A stretch of 52,402 nt of DNA from Pseudomonas frederiksbergensis (GTDB taxonomy: Bacteria > Pseudomonadota > Gammaproteobacteria > Pseudomonadales > Pseudomonadaceae), in contig NZ_MOBM01000018.1 of assembly GCF_003732275.1 (NCBI RefSeq), positions 1 to 52,402 on the forward strand, read 5' to 3'. Below the pieces are notes generated by a model. It worked only from the letters and a program-made list of their open reading frames with translations. It was not told the origin of the DNA and did no database searches. This document shows, piece by piece, positions 44,754 to 52,402 of this stretch. The translations under genes were made by a program, and so were the position numbers. Position 1 is the first letter of the stretch. Each line of letters begins with the position of its first letter.

Positions 44754-45461
44754 ATGAAAATCCTATATAACTGGCGTCGCACCCTGCTGGGATTGGCCGC
44801 CGCCAGTGTTATCGGTCAGTGCGCAGCGTTCTCTTTCGGAGGCGCCGAAGAGGCGGTCATCATTCCGCCACCAACCCTCGACGAGAAGACTCAAGCGCGC
44901 AGTGAAACGGCAATTTTTGCGGGCGGTTGCTTCTGGGGCGTCCAAGGGGTATTTCAACACGTCAAAGGGGTGAGGAACGCCGTCTCCGGTTACGCTGGTG
45001 GCACGGCCGACACCGCTCAATACGAGCGGGTCAGCAATGGCGATACCGGTCATGCGGAGGCCGTCGAAGTCACCTATGATCCCGCTCAAGTCAGCTATGG
45101 CAACCTGTTGCAGATCTATTTCTCGGTGGCCCACAACCCCACCGAACTCAACCGCCAGGGGCCGGACAGCGGCACTCAGTATCGATCGGCCCTTTTCCTG
45201 AAAAGCGCTGAACAGCAACGCGTCGCCCAGGCCTATATCGCGCAACTCGATGCCGCCCATTCGTTCAACAAACCCATCGTCACCAAACTGGAAACCTACA
45301 ACGGCTTTTACCCGGCGGAGGAGGAACATCAGGACTTCCTGACGGAGCACCCGACGTACCCTTACATCGTGATCAATGACCTGCCGAAGGTGACGCAGTT
45401 GAAGCAGCTGTATCCGGATAAGTATCAGGCGAAGCCGGTGTTGGTGAAGGCTGGTCAATAA
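44754..45461 (+). CDS. msrA: Exported methionine-S-sulfoxide reductase MsrA
   Basis: A 235-residue MsrA with an N-terminal export signal (YNWRRTLLGLAAASVIGQCA; the WRRTLLGL stretch resembles a Tat signal, but Sec is possible). The catalytic motif GCFWG is near residue 62, followed by the family blocks SGYAGGTADTAQYERVSNG, VTYDPAQVSYGNLL and AHNPTELNRQGPDSGTQYRS. The C-terminus (QAKPVLVKAGQ) lacks the resolving cysteines of typical MsrA, so it appears to be a one-Cys enzyme. AGGAGA precedes the start, 28 bases after dipZ. Last gene of the envelope methionine repair module. Confidence 0.93.
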   Translation: MKILYNWRRTLLGLAAASVIGQCAAFSFGGAEEAVIIPPPTLDEKTQARSETAIFAGGCFWGVQGVFQHVKGVRNAVSGYAGGTADTAQYERVSNGDTGHAEAVEVTYDPAQVSYGNLLQIYFSVAHNPTELNRQGPDSGTQYRSALFLKSAEQQRVAQAYIAQLDAAHSFNKPIVTKLETYNGFYPAEEEHQDFLTEHPTYPYIVINDLPKVTQLKQLYPDKYQAKPVLVKAGQ

Positions 45462-45469
45462 TGCATTGG

Positions 45470-45874
45470 CTACTTCAAGCGTGAGCGTTCCATCGCAATG
45501 GTCGACGTTTCAAAGCCCAGCTTTGAAAAGAAATCCGAAGCGCCTTCACGGCCCGCGCGCAGAACCCAGGTAATGGCGGTGTTGTCGCCCATGACATGCT
45601 CAACCAGTGCGCGACCGACGCCTTCACGTCGAGTTTGCCCGCACACGACAACCATCGACAGATAACCGTTGGATAAACCATCGGTGATACCTCGGGCAAA
45701 CCCGACGATGTGGGAATCCTTTATCGCAACAGCTGTACGTTGGGAATTTGCGATCAACTGAGCGAAATGCTCAGCTGAGCCGGTGCGGTGAGCCCACCCA
45801 TTCTCGCCAAGAAAAAGTCGTACGGACTCCACGTCCCAGGGCTGCACATCACGGATAAGCACGGGAGTACTCAC
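45470..45874 (-). CDS. GNAT family N-acetyltransferase
   Basis: A 134-residue acetyl-CoA-dependent acyltransferase. The acetyl-CoA-binding motif A region reads LSMVVVCGQTRREGVGRALVEHVM (R/Q-x2-G-x-G/A form), with VGFARGI before it and SDFFSKLGFETS near the end. The substrate is unknown. It starts with GTG 45874, overlapping the stop of the upstream diguanylate cyclase gene (GTGA), which implies coupled translation. It is convergent with msrA, whose stop is only eight bases away, leaving no room for a separate terminator. Confidence 0.87.
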   Translation of the reverse strand: MSTPVLIRDVQPWDVESVRLFLGENGWAHRTGSAEHFAQLIANSQRTAVAIKDSHIVGFARGITDGLSNGYLSMVVVCGQTRREGVGRALVEHVMGDNTAITWVLRAGREGASDFFSKLGFETSTIAMERSRLK

Positions 45875-46887
45875 CCCGAAATCACATTCTTGCCCGCAAT
45901 CTTCGACCGATACAGCGCCTGGTCGGCCCTGGCCAGCAGCCCGGTCTGCTGTTCTTCTTCAAAGCGTTGCACCACGCCAAAACTCATGGTCACTTGATAG
46001 TCCCCGACCGGCAGCAGGCTCGACAGGCCATGGCGGATTCTTTCAGCGAGCGCCCTGGCGTCGGCCAACAAGGTATTAGGCAGGATCATGATGAATTCGT
46101 CGCCTCCCCAACGGGCCAACAAATCACCTTCACGCACGTAGTGCTTAACGCTCTCGATCACCTGCACCAACGCCGCATCACCCAGGGCATGGCCGTAGTG
46201 ATCGTTGATGTTTTTGAAATCATCGATGTCCATGGCGATCAGCGACAGGGGCTGGCGAAAGCGTTGGGCGCGGTCGCATTCCTGGGGCAGGGCTTTTTCC
46301 AGTCGATAGCGATTAGCGATGGAGGTCAGCACATCGGTTTCCGCCAGTTTGCGATTCTCTTCGAGTTGAATCTGCAACTGCTGATTGACCCGAGACAACT
46401 CCCGGGTGCGTTCTTCGACGATGGCTTCGAGGGATTGATTGCGTCGTTCCATTTCTTCGAACAGGCGTTTCTTGTCTTCGATACTGCGGTGCGCGCCGAC
46501 CATTCGTGCCACCGAGCCGTCGGCATTACGTGCCAGCACATAGCCGCGATCTTCGATCCAGGTGTAAGTGCCATCTCGCATGCGGCAGCGATACTCGGCT
46601 TGATAGCCGGGTGCGCGCTGCTTCAAGTAGTCATCAAACAGCGCCATGACTCGTGAGTAGTCGTCGGGATGGATCACGTTTTCCCAGGTCAGCACGTTGT
46701 TATCCAGGGAATGAGGCGGATAGCCGAGCATCTCGTACCACCCGGGGTTGCGGTAGACGAACCCGGTGTTGGCATTCCAGTCCCAGATGCCATCGCTCAC
46801 CAGTTCCAGAATGGTATGCAGCATGCCTTCGTTAAAATCTGACAGATTGAACTTCAACGGCTCGATATTCGATGCCTCACCCATCAT
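45871..46887 (-). CDS. PAS-GGDEF diguanylate cyclase
   Basis: A 338-residue cytosolic enzyme that makes c-di-GMP from two GTP. A PAS/PAC domain (about residues 20-142; LVSDGIWDWNANTGFVYRNP, WIEDRGYVLARNADG) is joined by a coiled coil (143-185, ERRNQSLEAIVEERTRELSR) to the GGDEF domain (186-335). The active motif GGDEF is intact near 270, and REGD lies five residues before it, matching the allosteric RxxD inhibition site. GGGAG precedes the start. No membrane segment is visible. Its c-di-GMP could reach Alg44 in the alginate complex, though nothing here ties the two directly. A GNAT gene overlaps its 3' end. Confidence 0.93.
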   Translation of the reverse strand: MMGEASNIEPLKFNLSDFNEGMLHTILELVSDGIWDWNANTGFVYRNPGWYEMLGYPPHSLDNNVLTWENVIHPDDYSRVMALFDDYLKQRAPGYQAEYRCRMRDGTYTWIEDRGYVLARNADGSVARMVGAHRSIEDKKRLFEEMERRNQSLEAIVEERTRELSRVNQQLQIQLEENRKLAETDVLTSIANRYRLEKALPQECDRAQRFRQPLSLIAMDIDDFKNINDHYGHALGDAALVQVIESVKHYVREGDLLARWGGDEFIMILPNTLLADARALAERIRHGLSSLLPVGDYQVTMSFGVVQRFEEEQQTGLLARADQALYRSKIAGKNVISG

Positions 46888-46962
46888 CGGTCTCCCTGCC
46901 GAACTGATATCAACGTGACTCGCCAGTCGAGGAGATTAGTTCATGGGGTATTGCCCCTGCTA

Positions 46963-47228
46963 GGGGGCGTTCTCAATTAGTTTCCCCGCCGCGTTGTCGC
47001 CTTAAAGCGGGCCAGGCAAGGCGCAGGCCGCTGGGAATGGTTGTTCCCTTTCCAAGGCCTGCAACGCAGCCTGGCCCGTTTTAAGGCACAACCCGAAGGG
47101 CCGGGCCTGCTGTTGTGCAGGGAAGCGTTGCTCGAAGCTTATTTGGAATGACCAAACCACGCTTCTCGCGCCTTGCCCTGCACAACAGCAGACCCGGCGC
47201 GGTGGGGAAACTAATTGAGAACGCCCCC
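46963..47228. mobile_element. 266-bp MITE-like element with 25-base perfect terminal inverted repeats
   Basis: The ends are GGGGGCGTTCTCAATTAG onward (46963-46987) and its perfect complement (47204-47228), flanked by TA on both sides (46961-46962 and 47229-47230), as in IS630/mariner-type insertion. Homology continues for about six more bases with one mismatch. Inside are two long hairpins: CCTTAAA-CGGGCCAGGC with its complement (about 47000-47086), and CTGCTGTTGTGCAGGG with CCCTGCACAACAGCAG (47107-47190). No transposase gene is present. The right end touches the LysR gene and supplies the last base of its stop codon. Confidence 0.75.
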
Positions 47229-48133
47229 TAATGCTTGCCCCACCTCTGCAGCGCAAAATCGACGAAGCTGCGCAATTTCGGCAAACGGTAGCGGTCCTGG
47301 GCGTACACCAGGTTCATTGGCCGACTCGGCAATTGGTAGTCCTGCATCAAGGCCACCAGTTTTCCGTCCTGAAGGTCCTGCTCCACCAAGGCATCGGGCA
47401 CCATCACGATGCCCATCCCGGTTCGCGCCGCTTGATGCAGCCCCGCCGAGCTGTTGATCAGCATCGGTCCGCTGACCTCCACCATGACTTCGCCTTCGGG
47501 TCCCCTCAGGCGCCATTGTTTTGCTACCGAGTGCCAGTCATCTCCGGCCGGGTAGGCGAAGGCCAGGCAGTCATGGTATTGCAGGTCGGTAGGTTTTTCC
47601 GGAGTGCCTCGGCGCGCCAGGTAGTCCTTCGAAGCGCACAGGGTCATCGTGTAGTCGATGAGCGGGCGGGCGATCATGTTGGACATCTCGGTGGTGCCCA
47701 AGCGAATCGCCACGTCGAAACCGTTGTCGAGCAGATCCAGGCGCTGGTTGGTCAAAACGACGTCGAGTTTGACTTGCGGACAACGCAGGGCGAATTCACT
47801 CAAGGCCGGCGCCAGCCGTTCGGTGCCGAAGGTCAGCGGCGCGGTGATGCGCAGGGTGCCGCTCGGCTCGTCGAGGGTCTGTTCGGCCAGACGTTCGGAA
47901 TCGGCCACCAACCCCAATACCTCAAGACAACGCTGATAATAAGCCGTGCCGAATTCCGTCAAGCGTTGACGCCGTGTCGTACGGTTGAGCAAGCGCACAC
48001 CCAGACGTTGCTCCAGGGCTCGAAGATGATTGCCGACCATGGTCGTGGACATTTCGCACTGCAAAGCGGCGGCGGTCATGCTGCCGGCTTCCACCACTCT
48101 TACGTAAACGGTCATTGCCTGGAACAAATCCAT
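47228..48133 (-). CDS. LysR-type regulator, stop codon formed by a MITE insertion
   Basis: A 301-residue LysR regulator. The winged helix (residues 1-60) has AGSMTAAALQCEMSTTMVG and LEQRLGVRLLNRTTRR; the effector domain fills residues 88-295. ATG 48133 is chosen over an in-frame TTG two codons upstream. It is divergent from an aminotransferase gene, with about 100 bases between starts, so control of that gene is likely. The coding region ends ...RWGKH and then TAG, where TA is the flanking target sequence and G the first base of the mobile element. The length is normal for the family, so few residues, if any, were lost. Confidence 0.88.
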   Translation of the reverse strand: MDLFQAMTVYVRVVEAGSMTAAALQCEMSTTMVGNHLRALEQRLGVRLLNRTTRRQRLTEFGTAYYQRCLEVLGLVADSERLAEQTLDEPSGTLRITAPLTFGTERLAPALSEFALRCPQVKLDVVLTNQRLDLLDNGFDVAIRLGTTEMSNMIARPLIDYTMTLCASKDYLARRGTPEKPTDLQYHDCLAFAYPAGDDWHSVAKQWRLRGPEGEVMVEVSGPMLINSSAGLHQAARTGMGIVMVPDALVEQDLQDGKLVALMQDYQLPSRPMNLVYAQDRYRLPKLRSFVDFALQRWGKH

Positions 48134-48235
48134 TATCAAGCTCAGCTTTAAAATGATTGAAGTGTTGCAGTGTTTATCCAGCTCAGGTGGCTAACCATAC
48201 TGCAAAAACACCGACTATTAATGGAGTTTGATGTC

Positions 48236-49411
48236 ATGACCGCCACCTGCCTGATGAGCACCTACCAACCCTTGGCCCTGAGTTTCAGTAAAGGCCTGGG
48301 CACGCGCTTGTGGGATAAGGCCGGTCGCGAATATCTGGATGCGGTGGCGGGCGTGGCGGTGACCAACGTCGGCCACTCCCATCCGCGAATCGTGTCGGCC
48401 ATTAGCGAGCAAGCCGGGCTGCTGTTGCACACCTCCAACCTCTACAGCATCGACTGGCAACAGCGACTGGCACAGAAACTGGTTCGGCTGTCCGGCATGG
48501 ATCGGGCGTTCTTCAACAACTCTGGCGCCGAAGCCAATGAAACCGCGCTGAAACTCGCGCGGCTTTACGGCTGGCATAAAGGCATCGAGCAGCCGCTGGT
48601 GGTGGTCATGGAAAACGCCTTTCATGGTCGTACTCTTGGCACCTTGTCCGCCAGTGACGGCCCGGCGGTGCGCTTGGGGTTTAACGAATTGCCAGGGAAT
48701 TTCATTAAAGTGCCGTTCGGCGATCTCGCGGCGCTGGAGGCGGTGCAACACGCCCACGGCCCGCGCATCGTGGCGATCCTGATGGAGCCGATTCAGGGCG
48801 AAAGCGGTGTGCAAATGGCGCCGCCCGGTTATCTCAAAGCAGTGCGCGAACTGTGCAACCGGCGCACCTGGCTGCTGATGCTCGACGAAATCCAGACTGG
48901 CATCGGCCGCACCGGCCAGTGGTTTGCGTTCCAGCACGAAGGCATCATCCCGGACGTCATGACCCTGGCCAAAGGCCTGGGCAACGGCATCCCCATCGGA
49001 GCCTGCCTGGCCCGGGGCAAAGCAGCCGAACTATTCACCCCCGGCAGCCACGGCAGTACGTTCGGCGGCAATCCATTGGCATGCCGAGTGGGATGCACCG
49101 TGCTGGAGATCATTGAGGAACAAGGCCTGCTGGAAAACGCCAGACTTCAGGGTGAACGCTTGCTCGCCAGATTGTGTATGGAACTGGCCGATGCCCCCAA
49201 CGTCTTGGCGATTCGCGGCCAGGGTTTGATGATCGGCATCGAACTCAAACAACCGATTCGCGACCTGACCCTGATTGCAGCCCGCGATCATGGACTGCTG
49301 ATCAACGTGACACGGGGCAAAACCATTCGCCTGCTACCACCGTTGACGATTGATGAGCGAGAAGTGGAGATGATTGTCAGAGGAGTTGGTCGGGCGGTGA
49401 GCGCAGCCTGA
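48236..49411 (+). CDS. Class III aminotransferase, acetylornithine aminotransferase-like
   Basis: A 391-residue PLP enzyme of the ArgD-like group. Family blocks are [37 protein letters not shown] (phosphate binding), [30 protein letters not shown] (Asp for PLP) and [15 protein letters not shown] with the Schiff-base Lys near 244. It transfers an amino group from acetylornithine or a similar omega-amino substrate to 2-oxoglutarate. ATG 48236 has GGAG upstream; ATG 48221 would add five residues. The divergent LysR neighbour suggests an inducible catabolic or accessory role rather than the housekeeping argD. Confidence 0.85.
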   Translation: MTATCLMSTYQPLALSFSKGLGTRLWDKAGREYLDAVAGVAVTNVGHSHPRIVSAISEQAGLLLHTSNLYSIDWQQRLAQKLVRLSGMDRAFFNNSGAEANETALKLARLYGWHKGIEQPLVVVMENAFHGRTLGTLSASDGPAVRLGFNELPGNFIKVPFGDLAALEAVQHAHGPRIVAILMEPIQGESGVQMAPPGYLKAVRELCNRRTWLLMLDEIQTGIGRTGQWFAFQHEGIIPDVMTLAKGLGNGIPIGACLARGKAAELFTPGSHGSTFGGNPLACRVGCTVLEIIEEQGLLENARLQGERLLARLCMELADAPNVLAIRGQGLMIGIELKQPIRDLTLIAARDHGLLINVTRGKTIRLLPPLTIDEREVEMIVRGVGRAVSAA

Positions 49412-49437
49412 CCTTTCTTGGATGAATGCATTCCCCC

Positions 49438-49536
49438 TGTAGGAGCTGCCGAAGGCTGCGATCTTTTGATCTTGATTTTTGACAGAATTTGAATCGCTGA
49501 AGATCAATAAATCGAAGCCTTCGGCAGCTCCTACAG
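49438..49536. repeat. Inverted repeat of the TAGGAGCTGCCG family
   Basis: Arms CTGTAGGAGCTGCCGAAGGC onward at 49438-49463 and the complement at 49511-49536, 26 bases with one mismatch. The spacer contains GATCTTTTGATCTTGATTTTT. It sits between convergent genes. Same family as 24764-24845 and 27869-27953. Confidence 0.9.
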
Positions 49537-49569
49537 AATCGGTGTCTGCATCAGTGGAATCAGGAATGA

Positions 49570-50073
49570 TCAGTCGGTTTGTTGCATCGTACTGACGAAA
49601 GCCGTGACTTCATCCCGATTCATCAGTTGAAGTTTCGAACCGCTAAACCCTTCGAACAAGCGTTGATGCGCGGCAAATCCACTGGACTCTTCGCGAGTAC
49701 GATAGCTGCCGGCCCATTCCAGTAACGCTATCAGTAACTCGTCATGCTCATCGCGCTTCGCCTCTCGTTGGCGAATATGACTGACGCAGTCTTCGTCCTC
49801 CAGGCATAGCCAGATCAGCGCCGTCGCCTGTTCCACAAGTTCACTGACCATCCACCCATACACACCCTCGATAACCCAACGATTTTTGCTCGCCGCCACA
49901 CGCGCCATTCCCAATGCCTCGGCGCGGGGACGAGCGATGCTGTGTTCATCGGATATCCAGTGAATCAGGTCGAGATCGATCCAGGGCACTTGTAGATGCT
50001 CGGCCAGTCGTTTGGCCAGCCAACTCTTGCCCGAGCCGGAGTTGCCGATGATAAGGGTTCGAGTGAGGTTCAT
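49570..50073 (-). CDS. P-loop NTPase, adenylate kinase-like (FlaR/topology-modulation type)
   Basis: A 167-residue cytosolic P-loop protein. Walker A is GNSGSGKS (residues 9-16), followed by WLAKRLAEHLQVPWIDLDLIHW and NRWVIEGVYGWM, as in the small kinases annotated as adenylate kinase or DNA topology modulation protein. A basic lid (IRQREAKRDEHDE) is near residue 110. The substrate is not known. ATG 50073 opens directly into the fold; ATG 50097 (MSNYYLHS) is also possible. It is about 40 bases downstream of the PhoD-like gene on the same strand, so they may share a transcript. Confidence 0.8.
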   Translation of the reverse strand: MNLTRTLIIGNSGSGKSWLAKRLAEHLQVPWIDLDLIHWISDEHSIARPRAEALGMARVAASKNRWVIEGVYGWMVSELVEQATALIWLCLEDEDCVSHIRQREAKRDEHDELLIALLEWAGSYRTREESSGFAAHQRLFEGFSGSKLQLMNRDEVTAFVSTMQQTD

Positions 50074-50113
50074 GCTGTGCAGGTAATAATTGCTCATGGC
50101 GACTCGGGCAAAG

Positions 50114-52051
50114 TCATTCAACCGCTTCGGAAATTTCAGGCGCAATCATCCGCGTCTTCGGCGATCCATCCGCATTGAATTGATAAATATTCTGCGGCTG
50201 GCCCTTTTCATTGAAGAACACTTGGCCGATCCCTGCCGAGTTCCACAGCCGTTCCCCGGCTTCGGCGTGTTCGGGAATGTGCGGAACAATGCGCATGCGC
50301 CGGCGCTTGGTCAGCCAGTTCAGTGGCGAGCGGGGCGAGTAGAGCCAGCGGTTGAGGCGGTCGAACCATTCGAGCAGCGCTGGCGGAAACTCGTTCTTGA
50401 TCCCGCTGCTGGTGATTTGCCAGATTCGTGGGCCGGCCTTGCGGTGTCGGATCAATACTTCGTAGACGAAGGAATAATGCACATCACCGGACAGCACCAC
50501 GTAGTTACCGGGTGTGCGGGAGTGTCGGAAAATGTTCAGGATCACCTGGGCCGCGCCGCGATGGGCCATCCAGTTTTCGGCGTCTACCAGCAGCGGATAG
50601 CCGCACCAGCTAAACACCCGTTGCACGGTTTCGATCAGTTTGACGCCAAAGATCGGTGCCGGCGAAACGATGATCGCCGAAGGATGATCGAGCAATTCCT
50701 GTTGCAACTCGCTGAGTGCCTCCCAGTCCAGCAGACCCGACGGTTGCTTGAGGTTCATCTCGCTGCGCCAGCGCCGGGTGCGGGTGTCGAGCACCACCAG
50801 CGCCGGGCGGGTGGGCAGCACGTAATGCCACTTCTGAAAGCTCAGCAGTTCATCGATCAAGCTATCCTGGACGTCGCTGTCGAGGTAATGGTCTTGCCCC
50901 GTGGCGCTTAATAGACGGGTTTTTTCCAGCATGTTGCCAAATGCATCCGGGTTGTTGCCCCAACCCTGGCACAACATATAAGCGAGCAGCGCGTTACCGA
51001 TAATGCGCTTGGAGAACGGATGGCCGTAGGCCGTTTCCTCCCATTGCGCGGAAAGATTCCAGTCATCGGTAATATCGTGGTCGTCGAAGATCATCAGGCA
51101 CGGCAGATGGGCCATCGCTCGCCCCACACCACCCAGCCCCGTCTTGAACGCATCGATGCGTGTCTGCTCCAGGGCATAGCGCTTGCGGCGTTCGGGCGTC
51201 AGTGCCGGTGGTTGCGGCGCGATCAGTATCCAGGACGTTGGCGACCATACTAATAGGTACATGGCCATGACCTCGGCGAAGGTCACCTGATGGTTGTCGG
51301 CGCTGCTACTGGTAAAAATCGGCTTACGCGCTCCACCGAAAAATCGTTCGCGCAGAGTTTTGTTGCTCTCAAGCGCCGGTAACAAATCCGCACGATGGTA
51401 GTAACTGGCCGGATGCTCGTAGAGTTTGGCGCTGTCGCTGACCACTGCACCATCGAGGTGTTCGTCAAACAGCCCCAGACGCTCGATCAAGGCATGAATT
51501 GCCCGCAACATCGGCCCCGCGACATCATCCGCATACACCTGATCGCCGCTCATCATTAATAGTGCGGGGCGCTTGCAAGCGTCCGGCTCGGATTCCAGCA
51601 ACCGATCGACGCACAGCAAACCATCGGCAGCCGGATGGTGAGGTTTACGGCAGGACCCATGCAGCAACTGATCGATGCGTGAGCGCAGCACGAAATTCGG
51701 GCAATGCGCTTCGCCGTACAGCAGATGCGACGCCCACTCGGCGATGCCTGACGGCGTGCCATCCGCTTCGGTGATCAGCAGGTCGTACTGGATCAACGTG
51801 TCGCAGGGCAGGGCGGCATCCAGTGGCACATCTATCAAATGAATGAAGGCATGAGTACCGACCGGGATGATCGTGCATTGCCCTGCGTCGAGACGGATGT
51901 CGATTCCTTGCAGGCGCAGCGTCAGAGTCAGCGCACGTGACCCCACCAGCCACAGCACCAGCCGCTTGGGTTCCAGGCGCCGTAATAGCGGGCCGACGAG
52001 GACCGGTGGCAATGGGGAGTGATCGGCGGGCAATGGCAAAGATACGGACAT
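50114..52051 (-). CDS. PhoD-like metallophosphatase family protein
   Basis: A 645-residue protein. The C-terminal two-thirds hold PhoD-like metal-binding blocks: MMSGDQVYADDVAGPM near 175, MIFDDHDITDDWNL near 320 and VVLSGDVHYSFVYEV near 525. The N-terminal 120 residues (LVGPLLRRLEPKRLVLWLVG) form a beta-rich domain. No Tat or Sec signal is visible, unlike classical PhoD, so it may be cytosolic or peripheral and act on a phosphodiester or polyphosphate-like substrate that I cannot name. It is transcribed away from the rRNA promoters at the right edge. Between 52052 and 52243 nothing else is visible. Confidence 0.85.
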   Translation of the reverse strand: MSVSLPLPADHSPLPPVLVGPLLRRLEPKRLVLWLVGSRALTLTLRLQGIDIRLDAGQCTIIPVGTHAFIHLIDVPLDAALPCDTLIQYDLLITEADGTPSGIAEWASHLLYGEAHCPNFVLRSRIDQLLHGSCRKPHHPAADGLLCVDRLLESEPDACKRPALLMMSGDQVYADDVAGPMLRAIHALIERLGLFDEHLDGAVVSDSAKLYEHPASYYHRADLLPALESNKTLRERFFGGARKPIFTSSSADNHQVTFAEVMAMYLLVWSPTSWILIAPQPPALTPERRKRYALEQTRIDAFKTGLGGVGRAMAHLPCLMIFDDHDITDDWNLSAQWEETAYGHPFSKRIIGNALLAYMLCQGWGNNPDAFGNMLEKTRLLSATGQDHYLDSDVQDSLIDELLSFQKWHYVLPTRPALVVLDTRTRRWRSEMNLKQPSGLLDWEALSELQQELLDHPSAIIVSPAPIFGVKLIETVQRVFSWCGYPLLVDAENWMAHRGAAQVILNIFRHSRTPGNYVVLSGDVHYSFVYEVLIRHRKAGPRIWQITSSGIKNEFPPALLEWFDRLNRWLYSPRSPLNWLTKRRRMRIVPHIPEHAEAGERLWNSAGIGQVFFNEKGQPQNIYQFNADGSPKTRMIAPEISEAVE

Positions 52052-52243
52052 CCGGGTTCAAGGCTCTTGGTGCAGAGAGGCGGGCGATGATAGCGCAGCT
52101 GGTGGCGAGGATTGGCTGATGGCCAATGGCTTATGCCTGAATCTGTAACAGCGATAATCGCTAAAGCCAGGACCGCCCAAGAGCAGAAATCAGTACCCGC
52201 CCTGAGGCGCGTTGCTAAAGTGAAAATTAATCGCAGTAGGTGG

Positions 52244-52271
52244 TTGACCACGAAATAAAACACTGTATTAT
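52244..52271 (+). promoter_or_regulatory. Upstream rRNA operon promoter (P1)
   Basis: TTGACC (52244-52249), a 16-base spacer and TATTAT (52266-52271), followed by the C-rich TCGCCTCCCGC discriminator. The layout repeats 111 bases downstream. It matches my memory of Pseudomonas rrn leaders, which have tandem promoters of this form. Confidence 0.75.
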
Positions 52272-52354
52272 TCGCCTCCCGCTAACGAGCATATTAGATG
52301 CTTGTTCGGCGGCAAGTAGTTGAATCTTATGAAGAAAAACAAAGATTTTACCGC

Positions 52355-52382
52355 TTGACAGCAACAGAGGCTGCTGTAGAAT
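52355..52382 (+). promoter_or_regulatory. Downstream rRNA operon promoter (P2)
   Basis: A consensus TTGACA (52355-52360), 16-base spacer and TAGAAT (52377-52382), followed by the GC-rich discriminator GCGCGCCTC and CGGTTGAGACGA at the window end. The discriminator supports stringent control by ppGpp/DksA, as known for rrn promoters. The 16S gene is expected a few hundred bases beyond the window. Confidence 0.88.
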
Positions 52383-52402
52383 GCGCGCCTCGGTTGAGAC
52401 GA

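Noticed and set aside
47002..47256. 84-codon frame inside the MITE-like element
   Set aside because: It is read through hairpin arms and the terminal repeat and has no resemblance to a transposase.
1..52402. CRISPR arrays, prophage, integron or complete insertion sequence
   Set aside because: The repeats seen are dispersed inverted doublets without regular spacing; no transposase, integrase, cas or phage gene was found.

Overview
The window is chromosomal DNA from a fluorescent Pseudomonas, most likely the P. fluorescens group. The evidence is GC-rich coding sequence, a complete alginate operon in Pseudomonas order, a cyo quinol oxidase operon, a DUF6124 gene, and many REP doublets (REPINs) built on the core GCGAGCCTGCTCGC. 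No prophage, CRISPR array, tRNA or complete insertion sequence is visible. The assignment rests on gene content and protein features read by eye; no database was searched.

Layout. 1-7.3 kb: a DUF6124 gene behind a strongly structured leader, then a LysR regulator divergent from a four-gene efflux operon (NodT-type outer membrane factor, FUSC pump, DUF1656 protein, HlyD adaptor). 7.3-9.2 kb: three small leftward genes (DUF4440-like, membrane protein, SDR). 9.4-26.2 kb: the whole alginate operon on the minus strand, algD-alg8-alg44-algK-algE-algG-algX-algL-algI-algJ-algF-algA, ending in a strong terminator. AlgD makes GDP-mannuronate from AlgA product, Alg8/Alg44 polymerise under c-di-GMP control, AlgK/AlgE/AlgX/AlgG/AlgL form the envelope export and modification complex, and AlgI/AlgJ/AlgF/AlgX acetylate. 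26.2-32.3 kb: the algD upstream region with a probable frameshifted small membrane-protein gene, yaaA, a NodB-like deacetylase, a PIN-PhoH ATPase and moaC-moaD-moaE. 32.7-39 kb: dsbB and cyoABCDE. 39-45.5 kb: an unrecognised 234-aa protein, then a two-component system divergent from an envelope methionine sulfoxide repair module (Tat-exported MsrB, DipZ-like electron conduit, exported MsrA). 45.5-52 kb: a GNAT protein overlapping a PAS-GGDEF diguanylate cyclase, a 266-bp MITE-like element, a LysR regulator divergent from a class III aminotransferase, a P-loop kinase-like protein and a PhoD-like phosphatase. The right edge holds tandem rRNA operon promoters, so a 16S gene should begin just outside.

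Most notable: (i) a REPIN lying in frame inside the algK signal-peptide coding region, giving a lipoprotein signal of about 59 residues; (ii) a hairpin-rich RNA-like leader with a UUCG tetraloop upstream of the DUF6124 gene; (iii) a MITE with TA target duplication that supplies the stop codon of a LysR gene; (iv) the self-contained periplasmic Msr module with its own electron donor and likely regulator; (v) a small membrane-protein reading frame upstream of algD that is joined only by a -1 shift at an A run.
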